Source of the DNA: Lobosporangium transversale
Taxonomy: Eukaryota; Mortierellomycota; Mortierellomycetes; Mortierellales; Mortierellaceae
NCBI RefSeq assembly: GCF_002105155.1
Contig: NW_019028998.1
Span: 310,001-374,000, forward strand
Reading direction: 5' to 3'
DNA length: 64,000 nt
The notes beneath the pieces were generated by a model, which did not search any database, was not told the DNA's origin, and saw only the letters and a program-made list of their open reading frames with translations. How positions within the stretch are numbered: the first letter of the stretch is position 1; every line of letters begins with the position of its first letter. A program made the position numbers and the translations under genes. Shown piece after piece: positions 22,346 through 34,062 of this stretch.

Positions 22346-24541
22346 CTATTGGCTCAAGTCGAGTACTAGAGCACCATGCTTGCCTTCCATCAAAATGACC
22401 AATACATTATCAGAAATGAGCTGACATCCAATAATATCAACTTGCTGTCCCTTGGAGACATCGACAACAATCTGCTTTTCTTGCTTAAGCTTGGAATCTA
22501 CAGTGTGCGAGTATATATAGACATTGCGACTTGATTCAACAATGACAGCGAATTTACCGTGGGGGTCATGCATCACAAATCGCTTCTCCCGCTTTGAAGC
22601 CTGAACAAACGCCAAAGCGTCAAAAGTGCTAACATGCAGAAATCTCATGATACTCTCCAATTGCAGAATTGTAGACTGAGTGGATGCAGAGCCTGGGACA
22701 TGCTGGATAGAGTAGACTAAACCGTCGACATCATGTTTCAGGCAAACAGTAGGCATGCGGAAGGGGATTTCCTGCGAGCCCGCCAGTCCTTGATGATTTT
22801 CAAAGCTAGAAAAGGCTTGTCCAATCCAGTCGTGTCCTGTCCCAATGGTTGTTGCACGAATAATGTCAGCCCCATCCTCACTTTGAACCCAAGAAAATTT
22901 GATCTCTTCGCCCTCTTCATCGATATCTTCCTGCGGGTCCTGGGTGAGGGATGGCAACACAGTCAATTCCCGTCCTGGCTCAGCACCATAGTTTTCGGTC
23001 GTGTATTTCTCTAAAGCGCTCTTGTACTCCGCAAACATAGAAGGGTCCAGACTCTCTTCCACAGGATCCGTGTCGACATCTTCTGAAAATACTTGTGTCC
23101 ATCGAGTTTTGGTATGTTTCTTCTCGAGGGTCAACGTTAATACTCCTGACGCCGATTCTAATGTCCAGAAACATTCATTCGGCAGCACCTCATCGAACAA
23201 TGGTATATTCTCCAAGTTGGGCAATTTGATGGCTGGGTTTGAAGGTTGTGAGAGATTAACTTGAAGATGAAGATCTTGGCGAGCAAACTTGCAATTAACT
23301 GCATGTTTGGTAGTACCTCTAGGAAGCTTAAAGCAAAGAGTGAGCTCTGTATCTGTTTGTGTCCAGATGTAAGAGGGCTCCGGCCGAGTTACGACACCGA
23401 TATCAGTATTGTCTAACTCCATTGCCTCCGAGCCTGGTTCCAAAGAGCGATTCGTTTGACCGACAGGAGGTTCTTTTGTTGACTTGTAATTTGTGTTGCT
23501 GCCGATAACATATCCTTCATTGGATGGATCCAGTGCGCAATAAAAAGGGACTTCAGTTCCCCTAATCGAATGAATGCGTTGGAAAGGAAGGATGATAGGT
23601 GCCTCTGCATTCCCCCCGTCAGTGCCTAAATCCATAGCTGTATCTCTTGATGAAGTGATAGAACGATCCACGACGATACTGCACAAACTGACAATAAACA
23701 CCGTCTTCTTGTCTGCTTTATAATGCGGCGAAGGCCCTGAAGAGTAAAATATGTCTTTCGCAGCATAGTATACAATAAATTTAATCTCTATTCCCATGTT
23801 TGCTCCGTTACTATCGTTGATGGGGAACGCTTTTGCCTCTAATAACTGACAAGGCATCAACTCATCTGCATTTTCTTCTGACTGGAACTTAGTCGAGGCT
23901 ACTAGTGTCGCTTCATATTCCATGCCAGTGAAGGCAAGCTGGACCAAGTAAAAAGTCGCTGCTCCATCCGAGACAAAGATGTAATCAGGTGACACAGGCT
24001 TTACAGAAGGGAATTCCAGGATAAAGTTGAGTGGCACTACGGGACGTGGGAGTTGAAGAAGTCGTTTACTTCGAAGTCGACGCGATGTCTAAAACACCCA
24101 AGTTTCTTTCCCATTAGAATATTGATGGCTTTGGCTCATGATCAATAGGGAAGCAGGGAGCATCAACAGTAGAAGTATAGAAACATGGGCGCAATGGGTA
24201 TAATACTCTAAAGTTTGCTTTACCTGGTCAAATTGTAGAGCGATCAATGTGAAACTGTCATCAATGATAAAAAGGACACCATTACGAATATTACTGCTAT
24301 CTCCATTGACGGTCTTGAATGAATTCCACCCTGGATAGAGATGGTTGTGACGAATTCTAGCCTGGATCTGTCTGTAAGATAGTTTGGCAGAGTGAGGAAC
24401 CTTTGGGACGACAACACCAGGACCAGATGCATCAACCTGTACAAACTGCTGGTGCGACTCGTCCAAGAACGAAAGCTTGTAACCTTCAAATTTGGGGTTC
24501 AACAGAGCTCTGTCATGTCGAATGGGAACGCGAGAAGCCAT
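22346..24541 (-). CDS. NUDCD1: NudC domain-containing protein 1
   Basis: Exons 24541-24224 and 24088-22346 join in phase to 686 residues. The N-terminal region has FEGYKLSFLDESHQQFVQVD and LFIIDDSFTLIALQFDQ, and the middle contains the CS (p23-like) domain: YIWTQTDTELTLCFKLPRGT, ARQDLHLQVN and CFWTLESASGVLTLTLEKKH, then TRWTQVF. C-terminal sequences (HDVDGLVYSIQHVP, FVQASKREKRFVMHDPHGKF) match the beta-propeller-like part of NUDCD1. In animals NUDCD1 works as an Hsp90 co-chaperone-type adaptor, and one isoform binds the helicase DHX15. The fungal protein is longer than the usual 580 residues because of acidic linkers. The ATG at 24541 fits the family start. Family assignment is firm; cellular role is inferred. 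Confidence 0.88.
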
Positions 24542-24660
24542 GAGGAAAGAATTCAATTGCAAATTACGTGGGAAGAATATTTTTAAATTTCAACTTTACA
24601 CTACTTTTTCTTTTTTTTCTTTTTACACACAGTCACACAACACAAAATTTATTACTTCAT

Positions 24661-26419
24661 TCATGCCAGTGCTTCGTTGGATGCTGGCATTAAGCTTCGC
24701 ATAGCAAGCGAGTAGACCAAGAATGTAGCTGCATTGCAAGGAAAGGCTCGGATGACCGTAGCGTTGACACCTCTAAAAAAGACTCGGAACCCTTCTTCCT
24801 TGTATAGTTGCTTAGTACAATCCCATACTCCTCTAAACTGTTTTGATTTAGATATTGAATCGTGCTGTGATTGGATCCTAGTCTTGATCACATCTATTCA
24901 TAGAAGGACCCTCAGTAATTGTCAAAATCCAGTTTAAATTAAGCAAGTGAATACACGATAATTCTTTAATGGAGTTGGGATTTTTACCTGTGGGGTAAGT
25001 GCTCATCCAACCCGCGATTCCTGCAAACCCTCCTGCGACAACAAGCCTTGCGCTTGATAAATCTTGCGTGCGCTGGCCTTCTGGTGTCAACGCTCTACAG
25101 AAGATTTCGTAGCTCAGAAAGTAAGGGCCATATGATGTTTCGCGTAGGATTGTGGACCATAGCCCACGATAGCATGCTCGAAGGCCACCCTGACGGTATG
25201 TTTGCTTAAAGCAATCCATTGGCCCTTTATAGAAAGTGCCTCCTGAAGAACCACGAGATCCAGCCACTTGGTCTTGGTTTTGCAGGCGAATTTTTGATAG
25301 TTCCATCGGACAGCTGATAAAGCTGTTAAGGTGGCGTTTGAGTAGACATCAGTGCGTCAGTTATACATCCATCATAAACGTCTTAACTATGGACCACCAT
25401 AAAGTAGAACAAATACCTATTGACGACACCAGATCCTGTGCCAGCCAGGAAAATCTGTGTCAGCGTGGGATCGTCATTTGGATTGGCCATCTGGATGTCC
25501 ATGAAGAAGCCGTACACGCCAAATAGCAGTGCATTTACCAATGCAACTCCGACCTATCAAAAACACCAATGAAGCGTATTTTAGACACATTTCTCGACAT
25601 GTAAAAATTGAATTGGAATCTTGTCACGTTGTTGGTCTGTACAATAAGAGACAATTGACCAATCTTACCATTGGAGAAGCCTAGACTCCCATATTTTTTA
25701 ATATCAGTCGGAGTCAAGAAGTATAATATATGTACGCGTCGTACGCGAGGTGAATAAAACATAGAAGAAAGAGATCAATGCCTGGATCATACTCCTAATT
25801 AAAAGCTGCATTTACACGAAGTAACTGTCTTACCATGCCTTTATAGAGACCCTTCACCTAAGCGGTGAATAAAGACAGTAAATCATTCCAACTGTGTCAG
25901 CAGATCAGTTACAATAGTCTGACAGCAAAGGTTGGAAACGTTGTTAGCGTTATCCTATACTCACCTTCTCTTGTCTCAATATTGTAGTGAAGCAGTTCCA
26001 TGTCCCTGAATATCTACTAGCTAGTTCTTTGGATTGTAGCCTAACTTTTACGGTGTCTATTAATTATTAACCGAAGTAATGATCAGAAATGGAGCTTCCG
26101 ATGAGACTCAATCAAAATTGATTATGAAATGGAATCTTACCCCATGGATGGCCAACACACAATCCTGCTATACCTAAAGTTTAGATTTTTTTTTTTTTTT
26201 TTTTTTAAGACACATGTTGTAGTGGATGAGTATGTCGTAATTAATTGTTCTCCTTCGCTTAGTTTCAAAAGGCATGGTACAAGTTTTTTGCTTCTTTTCT
26301 TTCTCCACAGTTATACACCGCCATTAAGTTCGTTGTCTTTGCTTGTTTGCTCTGTTGCTGTGCTCATTTACCTCCTATTGTCCCTGCAATAAAATTGGAT
26401 GTCCAGTCACCTCCACTAG
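24661..26419 (-). CDS. Mitochondrial carrier, SLC25A29-like (basic amino acid/acylcarnitine branch)
   Basis: Inner-membrane solute carrier. Eight exons can be joined in phase: 26419-26372, 26173-26141, 26056-25965, 25857-25834 (24 nt), 25680-25669 (12 nt), 25553-25417, 25322-24988 and 24893-24661. The protein has three carrier repeats: HPWDTVKVRLQSKELASRYS, SCPMELSKIRLQNQDQ and TYPTDVIKTRIQSQHDS, the P-x-[D/E]-x-x-[K/R] signatures. The 24-nt exon encodes VKGLYKGM and the 12-nt exon ASPM, rebuilding the invariant YKGMASPMVGVALVNALLFG block. The sequence aligns best with SLC25A29/45/47/48-type carriers, whose human member transports Arg, Lys and related amino acids. The initiation exon is missing: the first exon found starts in phase 1 after a TTGCAG acceptor, so at least one 5' exon lies to the right. 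Confidence 0.9.
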
Positions 26420-29400
26420 CTGCAAGAACATGTTAAAAACAAAAGAAAAAAAAAGGCGTTAACATTATGCACATATTAATCAGTTCCTGTCCGCTTTATT
26501 TGTAACTAGAAGACAGTTGGCGTCTAGAAGCGGTGTACGCTCGTTCAATTTTATAAATATTATGAATGGTACTCTTAGCTATTTTATCGTGATAGTAGCT
26601 CTTCTGTTAAACACTTGGGTCTTTTAGTCAATTTTTCAATAGTGATAGAAATGACAGGTCGTATAGTTCCATTTCTCCATGGTTTCTTACGTTCTTCCTG
26701 TGCATGTACCAAGGTGATGTTTTCGTCACAGTCAAGCATAAGCAAGGTAGGTTATACGAACAAGCGATGTTGGTTTTGATAAGATCGATAAGCAGTGGTA
26801 AGTTAATTAGTAGGAACAGTGTAGGTAAATGTGGCAACTAATAGGGCTAAAAGATTATGGAGTGAGGAGTGAGCAAAAAAAGGAAAAAAAAGAAATAAAG
26901 TGTATTTGAATGCCTTTTTGAATGAGCAAAGTGAACAAGAGATGAAATTCGAGAAAACAGATCACAAAGAAGGGAAAAGGAGAAGCAGAAAGAATGAGGA
27001 GGAAAGAAAAAAAAAAAAAGAAAAGAATGTGGAGAGACAGTCAGACAGACAGAGACAGATACGAAAGAAAAGAAAAAGCAATCAGGGGAAGGTTGCAGTA
27101 CCGTAATAGCAACTTTATCGCCCAAAATGGAAGGAGACACATTTTGTTCCCACATCCCAGGTGTATCTGGCACGAGGTATCACTTGCTCACAGACGATTA
27201 CACCATTGTCATCTCTCCCTCTCACTTTTCATGGCCGCGATCCTTCTACTTCTTACAAGTATGTTTGCTCAAATATAAACTTTTAAACAAACAGGACCGC
27301 ATGATCTCTTGATCACTACGGTACCTAAAGAAAACACTACCGTCAATCATATACCAACTGCATCATTCTTTTTTTTTTTTTTTTTTACTCCAGTTAGTTC
27401 AGACAAGTATCATATATACTTCGGTAGAATCATATAGACACATAAACTGACCGTTATTCGGTGAAGATTTATTCATTTATATCACTTATTTACTCTTTTC
27501 TTCCTTGACTGAAAAGAAGTGGCGTTCTTTATCTCTTCTTTTCAGTTTCTAATGCGCCTCTTTGGTTTGGATCTGGCCTCTATTGATTAGAATTTCTCTA
27601 TCTTTGGCCCGCCAGATAAATATGTTGTCCCTATCAGGCCTGTCTGTACATGTACAGTATGAGTATGTTACACAATTCACAGAAAGCACCTCGTCACAAT
27701 CTTAAGATGCATCAGTTTCCCGCGAGCATGCTTAGTAACATGAGTGTCCGCAAAAATCATAGATGGAGCCTGGTTCGAACCCATTGTTTTCAAGGCGACA
27801 GTGTCTCGCTCGTCGTCTTACCAAAAGCGTAGGGGAATAAACATCAGTGATTTCTATACCGTATAGACTACACCGTGCATTCTATAACTTCTGGAGGTAG
27901 TGCGGCCACTCTTAGAGGCGCACTGAGCACGCTGCAGGTCATAGGAGTTATAAAGGTATCTGGAGAAGGATATGAATCTAGCTGTTGTCTTGTTATAATC
28001 AGACTATGGTTCTGATTTATAAGATGTAGAAGATCGTGTCATTGAATTCCATTCTCAATCAAGGCCCAGGATTCGAATTATGATGGCATGCGGCTGGTTA
28101 AGATTAGGACGGGACTAATGATGTCAACAGCGGGTAGCGGTATTCAGTGGCCCTACGCGTCAGAGTGAGTGTGTGACCGGTTCTAGCGACAAGTGCCCCT
28201 GCCCCACATTGCCATTAGTCTCTTCTCAAGCTACTCAAAGACCCCTTCCTTTGTGAAAGCGAGAGTGGTTGCCCCTTGCCACTAATTCGCTGCTAAAAAT
28301 ACCAAAAATATTTTTATTACTGGCAGCAACAACCGTTGCCGCTGCATTGTGGATTAACATGGAATATATATATAGTGATCAGCTCAAAGAAGGTATCCAT
28401 AACGTTCTCTAAGCACCTCCTGAAAAATATTCATTTCGCTGCTCACGGCAAGATCTAACTTACTCTGAGGGTGGAGCTAATGGCGATGTGGAAGGGGAAA
28501 GAGAGACTCGGAATACGACGCTCAACTTTCCACTCTCTTCCAAATGGGCGCAGGATACAGTCAGGGTCCAGACGATGCACGGCCAACTGATCCGGCCTCT
28601 TCTCTAGTTGGTCTTCTAAAGAGTTTGGTTAGCCTTCCCACAATGATAGTCCTTTCTTCAGAGATCGACCTCCTCCAACTTCTGAGTCACTTGTATCTGA
28701 AGCGATGTTCATTTTGAGTATTCGCTACATTCTCTAATTCTAGCTGAATTGGCTACCAGATATGTTTTTCGCCATCACGTTGCAGCATCAATATTAGCAA
28801 CTAATATGAATGCTTGCCTCAACTCCAATCCGCGCAGCAGCCTCTGCCATGAAGCATATTCGAACCATTATCATTCAGGCATGGTAAACTGATAGAAAGA
28901 GGCGATCGTTTGGATACGCACTGTACAATTCATTAGCAAGACAGAGTAAAACAGCTCTTCAGCATTCAGAAGTGTAAAGTCAACTCCTGGGGATGCTTCA
29001 GCTGGGATTAGCCATCAAAATGGCAGAAGAGACCATATGAAATCAGAATAACACCTGAATTTTACCAGTTTGGCTGGTAAAAGTGATTTTTTTTTTTTTT
29101 TTTTTTTTTTTGGATTATCCAAGTGAATCGTGCATGGCTACTCTAATATCATGTAATGCAGCACCGCCCACCATGGCCCAATAGATTGAAACGCAGGACA
29201 AGGGACGGAACTTTTCAGAACAACGCTCATTGCTGTATCAAAGATACCCAAGCAAATATGTTGCCTTCGAACAGAGACCCTATTCGAGGAGGTTTTTTGT
29301 CAATAATCAATTATTGGCTCTTCCTCTCCTATAAATCCTCCATACCAAGATTTATGATTCAATTGAAATGAGATCTATCATTGTACTTGCATATATAATT

Positions 29401-30156
29401 ATATCAAATGGATAAAAGTCAGTGGTTGGTCATCCCACCTTTTTTCTTGACATTGCTATTTTCGATATCACATTCATCATCACAGTGTTGATGCTAGTTT
29501 TCTGAACACGATTAAGGCGTTTCATTAGGAGGATGGAGGGGGAATCGGAAAGGAACCAACTCTGAATACAAATATTTTCATATCAAACATCTGGAGCCGC
29601 TGATAACAAATTGGCAATGTCTGTCTGTGCCTGCTTTTTTATATCTTCTTTGTTGCATTTCCATGTGCGTGTGGAACCTTGTGTACTTCGTGCATGGGTC
29701 TTTGTCTGTCATACATACAATCCACATGAATCTTTGAAGCCTTTCAAAATGTATAAATGTGTATACACCCCATCGCTTTTTCTTGAATATAATTTACAAA
29801 AGGGCACTGGAGCTTGAGTCTGAGCCTGGATTTGATTTTCACTTCGTCCTCAAATCAAATGATAGGGCAAGATCACCGCACGAACCTTTTTTTAGTGTTT
29901 TTGCATGGTCTAAGGAAGCATGCGCCTGCCCCGTTGACCAATGTTTCTGCCAGCCACAGTTTTTTTTTATTATCCTTGACTTTGGACAAGGAATGATCTT
30001 TTTCACTTTCGCTCTCAATCCATCACTCTTTATACCAAATTCTCATTGTTTCATTTTGTTTATTTTCCAACGCCATCATTTTGTTCCTTTGCACGTTTCC
30101 ACCTAAGAACCTTTTCGCTATAAAGTCACTACTACAATCATACACCAACACAAGCT
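26420..30156. other. Large gene-poor spacer
   Basis: About 3.7 kb with no gene I can support. The part near 26,850-27,110 is purine-rich, with GA-rich runs on the plus strand. T tracts lie at about 27367-27386 and 29087-29111. A minus-strand frame with ATG near 27155 (MWEQNVSPSILGDKVAIT) ends at a GTACTG donor and could be an upstream exon, possibly of the carrier gene, but nothing proves it. The last 500 bases are pyrimidine-rich and presumably are the promoter of the 30157 gene. Confidence 0.45.
29081..29126. repeat. T25 tract with 6-bp flanking duplication
   Basis: AAGTGA at 29081-29086 and again at 29121-29126 flanks T25 plus GGATTATCC. It may be a very short polyadenylated insert on the minus strand with a target-site duplication. 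Confidence 0.4.
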
Positions 30157-33100
30157 ATGCTTCAAGCAAAAACAACTGTAATCCCAACAGAGACATCAGA
30201 TGTCAAGGTACCCTCATCTAGTTCATACTCGTTCCTCATCTTCTCTTCCTCTGTGTCTGGTATTTATTCAGCAGTTTACAGTATCTCGTGCCTAATTACC
30301 AAAAAAAAAAAAAAAAAAAAAAAACCACTATTTACACGATAAAAAAAATAGGATGTTGAATCCGCAACAAGCATCTTAGCTAGAATATGGCCTGAATATG
30401 ACCCCCATGGATATGGTATCATGGCTGAGATGATGGAAACAGTCCTGAGGCGGGTTGAGAAGGAGCAGGGTGCATCGCTGCTAAGTCAGTCCAGCTGGGA
30501 GGAGTTAGGAGACTATATCGTGCGTGTTGAAGGCACCATCGTCAGCCAAAGGGATTTGAGTGAACTCCTCAGTCTTCTTCAGGGTGCACCACCTCCAACC
30601 ACAGTGCCATCCGTAGAAATCCCTATCGTTGGTGAGGAATTTCACCAACTCACTTCTGTGTCTGGATTGGATATACCTCAGAATTATACCAACATTGGCC
30701 AAAGCGTCGAAATTCGGGATGGCGCCCACCAAAGATACGGAATGATGTCTCCTTTCTCGGAATCTGTATCGGCACAATCGACACAGCAATCTCTACACCC
30801 ACGTCATCATCCTTCAGTCCATATTCGGCCCAGAGGCAATAGGCCGCCTATCCGGAAGATTTCACTAGGCGAATCAACACAGTCTCGTCCACGGTTTTCA
30901 AGGTCATCTCGTGGCTCTTCCTCAGGTGACGAGGATTCGGATAGAAGTGAGCATCGTATGTCGCCTTCCAGTGTAAGTCCTCTCAGTCACAGCGCAGTTT
31001 TTTTTTACGATTAGGCTATGTGTATCAGCTGGGAATTGGGATGTGTAGTTGTAAAGTGTGTTGTATCGTTAATATTCAAGCAAGGCAGGATAAATTTACA
31101 AACTAAGAGATCAGAGCATGGACTTCCCTATTTGTTAATATGCTCAATCAGTATTTCCGATTGACAGAGCGAGCAACTAATTTATTTGCAAATAATGTAG
31201 TCTGACCTCGCTCTTTATTACTTTTTTATCATTAGCCTGGCTCACGAGGATCGCGCTCTGATGCCTCGACTTCGTCTTCCAGTCCTACGATTGGCGATTC
31301 GAAGGAATGGCGAGCTAACTATAACAATATGAGTATCCGAGAGCAGAGTAGGACAGAGTATGAGGGCTATGGCCTCGATGCAGAATACGATTCGGTAAGC
31401 ATGTCAGCCCAGCACATGAAAAAAGTTCGTTAGCGATTTTTTTTCTTTTAAAAAAACTCCTTGATGACAATAACTCAATGCATAGCGATTAACAAATATA
31501 TACATTCTTTTCTGTCCGTCTCCTTTATGCTAAAATTAATATTGCTAGCCTGCCAACATAGAATCAGACCAACAGAAATTTTTGGCCCTTCAAAGAAAGC
31601 TCAAAGAGACTGAGCGTGAGCTTGAGTACCAGTCACGGGCCAACGAGCAGGCAATGGCTGCTAGTATGAACCAGCAAGAGATAGAAGAGCTTCGACGTGA
31701 TGTAATCGCAAAGCGGCGTGAGATTGAGGAGTTTAAGAAGAATGATCAATATAAATCAGCTCAAATTGCAGAGGTATGAAGGAAGTAATATGGAAGTGCA
31801 TGTTGTTTGATGACTTGTTCATCTTAATGAAAGCGCGTAAATTTGCTATCTTTTTTTACTGATGAAGTATCATGTATTTCTTTTACTGTTTATGTGTATC
31901 TAGCTGACGCAACAGATTGAAAAGAGCGAGCTATCAAGCTCGACACAAAAAAGTAATGCTGTAGCCTGGAAGAAGCGTCAGGATGAGCTTATGGAGGATA
32001 ATGCCCGCATCCGAGAGTCATTGAAGCAAACAGAGGATGCCTTAAAACCACTAATCACCCGTCTTGCTACTGCAGAAGCACTTGAGCGCCGGGTAGGTCC
32101 ATATCTAATAGTTTACATGGCGGTATTTAAGTTGGCTACTGCAAAACTGATATCATGGAAGATTGAACAACAATAACTCACAACAAAATCACATATGTTA
32201 TTGACTGTTGAACACCAAAATTAGTACAATGCCGAACAAAGAACAAATGAGGAGTTAAGAGAGAGACTAGCGCAAGAAATTGCTATGAATGAAGAAATTA
32301 GGCAAAAATTAGAACTGGCAACCAGAGAAACACTTCGGCTCACGGAGCTTAATGGTGACTTGAAGAATGAGGTCGAAACGTTGGCAGGAGGAGCCAACAC
32401 TTCCAGTTTGTCTTTTAGTCAGATTCCTGAGGCTTCTACTAAGGTAAGCAGAGAACAAACTATCTGCTGATTTTTGTTCAAGTTATTTTACTTGGTCAAT
32501 TGTTTAATGATAAAACAACAACTAAATAAAATAATGGTAATCGCTTTGAACAGAACTTGATGTCTGAATTAGCCACTGCGGACCCCAAGTTCGCTCCAGG
32601 GATTGAGAATTCTGATGATGAAATAGATGTTGGTAGCAAGCATCATTTCAACTCTGTCTGTAAGTCAGCGATCATAACCCACTAATTGGCAGTTTACCTT
32701 GCTTTTTTAAATGAGTATTTACTGTGAAGCTTTGGGATTTAGCTAACTATTCCATGTCGATTATGCTCTTTATCCACTACAAATCATATAGCATCAGAAA
32801 AAGCGCTTCGATTACTGCAGGAGAGCTCATCGCTCAATAGAAAGTTGAAACGAACATCTTTACGTGATATTGACCAGCGATTCAAAGAGAGTGGACTCCA
32901 ATCAGCTTTGAAGTATGAGGTCACGGATCAGCATGATACCCAGAATTTGACTGATATAACAGCAGCTTCACGAGGACAGACTGAGCCAAAAGAACAAGGG
33001 ACAGAGCAAGAACTCAGTAGTGTTGCTACGAATTCAGTTGTGGGGAAGCATAGGGTAGATGATGTTGATTGTGTCTTGCCCCCAGAAGTACAAATTTTAG

Positions 33101-33765
33101 AGGCTAAAGAGGCCATGTTAAATCAAGGTCTGGAATCTCAACAAGAGTTAATTGAGACTCTATTCAAAATCCAAGAGGCTACACGACCCTTGGACACCAC
33201 AAGCTTTGGAGCAGACGGGGTTATTCGGCAGAATGAGCCATTAGCCAAGTTACAGAAGAGTGAGCGAGCCCGTAGGCGCAGGCTCCATCGTACGTATTCT
33301 TTATTTATTTATTAATTATATGTTATTTTTAAAGGCACTGGAGGGAATTGTTTATCACCGGACACTGGGCTGACTTAAAAAGTTTTTGACAATATTTTGT
33401 CAATAGAATCACGCCTGGTTTCGTCTGCACCTGGTACATTGCCTGGATCAGTACTAACAGGCGCATCAACATCGACAGCTGTCAGCAAGAAGGAATCCAA
33501 CAGAGTGATTACCAATGTTACTCTCGTATCTTTGTACACCATTGTCGGTTACATCCTTGGACTGATTACTTCCGTATTTTTGGTCGACAATGGTGGATAC
33601 CATCCAGCACTCAACTATGGCCGACTGTTGTCGTATGAAGCTATGCAAAATGAGGCAGCAAATGTTATGGAGGGTGGGCCTGGCCGATTTAAAGTTATCG
33701 AGATTCTGGCTTATTGGATCCAGAACCTGGTCTGGCAGGCGGATGCAGGCTATGTCCCAACCTGA
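30157..33765 (+). CDS. EF-hand-like, coiled-coil, C-terminally anchored protein (possible KASH-type adaptor)
   Basis: Nine exons (30157-30207, 30352-30972, 31236-31394, 31549-31773, 31904-32092, 32225-32443, 32554-32659, 32792-33289, 33407-33765) join in phase throughout to 808 residues. Residues about 18-75 form a helical domain with a loop YDPHGYGIMAEM resembling a degenerate EF-hand. A Ser/Arg-rich linker follows, then coiled coil from about residue 280 to 500 (FLALQRKLKETERELEYQSR and similar heptads). Near the C-terminus is one strong membrane segment (VTLVSLYTIVGYILGLITSV) followed by about 60 residues with an amphipathic stretch, ending GYVPT. I do not recognise a named family. The layout, EF-hand-like plus coiled coil plus tail anchor, resembles dynein-binding KASH5/LRMP-type proteins and fission yeast Kms proteins, but this is inference from architecture. 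Confidence 0.8.
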
Positions 33766-33802
33766 AGGAAAAAAAAAAAAAAAAAAAAAAAAAAAAGATG
33801 CA
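33742..33802. repeat. A28 tract with 6-bp flanking duplication at gene end
   Basis: GATGCA at 33742-33747 and 33797-33802 flanks 21 bases plus A28 (33769-33796). The first copy lies in the last codons of the coiled-coil gene and the stop codon lies inside the possible insert. The duplication is short and may be chance. Confidence 0.35.
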
Positions 33803-34062
33803 TCTCTCCAAAATTTATTTTTTATGGGGTTATTTTTGGCTTTTTATTCAAAATCACATTGTTATGTCACTCCATTGTACATTTTTTCTTCGCTCCATGA
33901 GGCATTCATCTTAGTTATCTAAATTATTAGCAACTATTGAGAGAATAGGGCACGAAAACGGACATGCTTTTGCTTTTTGCAGAAAATATATACCATTCGC
34001 ATGTTTATTCTACACACTCACTTGTAACATTAGCATGGCCTCACGTTTAGATGTGTTGTTTT

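Noticed and set aside
27765-27785. Sequence GGTTCGAACCC, a perfect match to a tRNA B-box
   Set aside because: The flanking bases do not form a T stem on either strand and no A-box or acceptor stem lies at the right distance.
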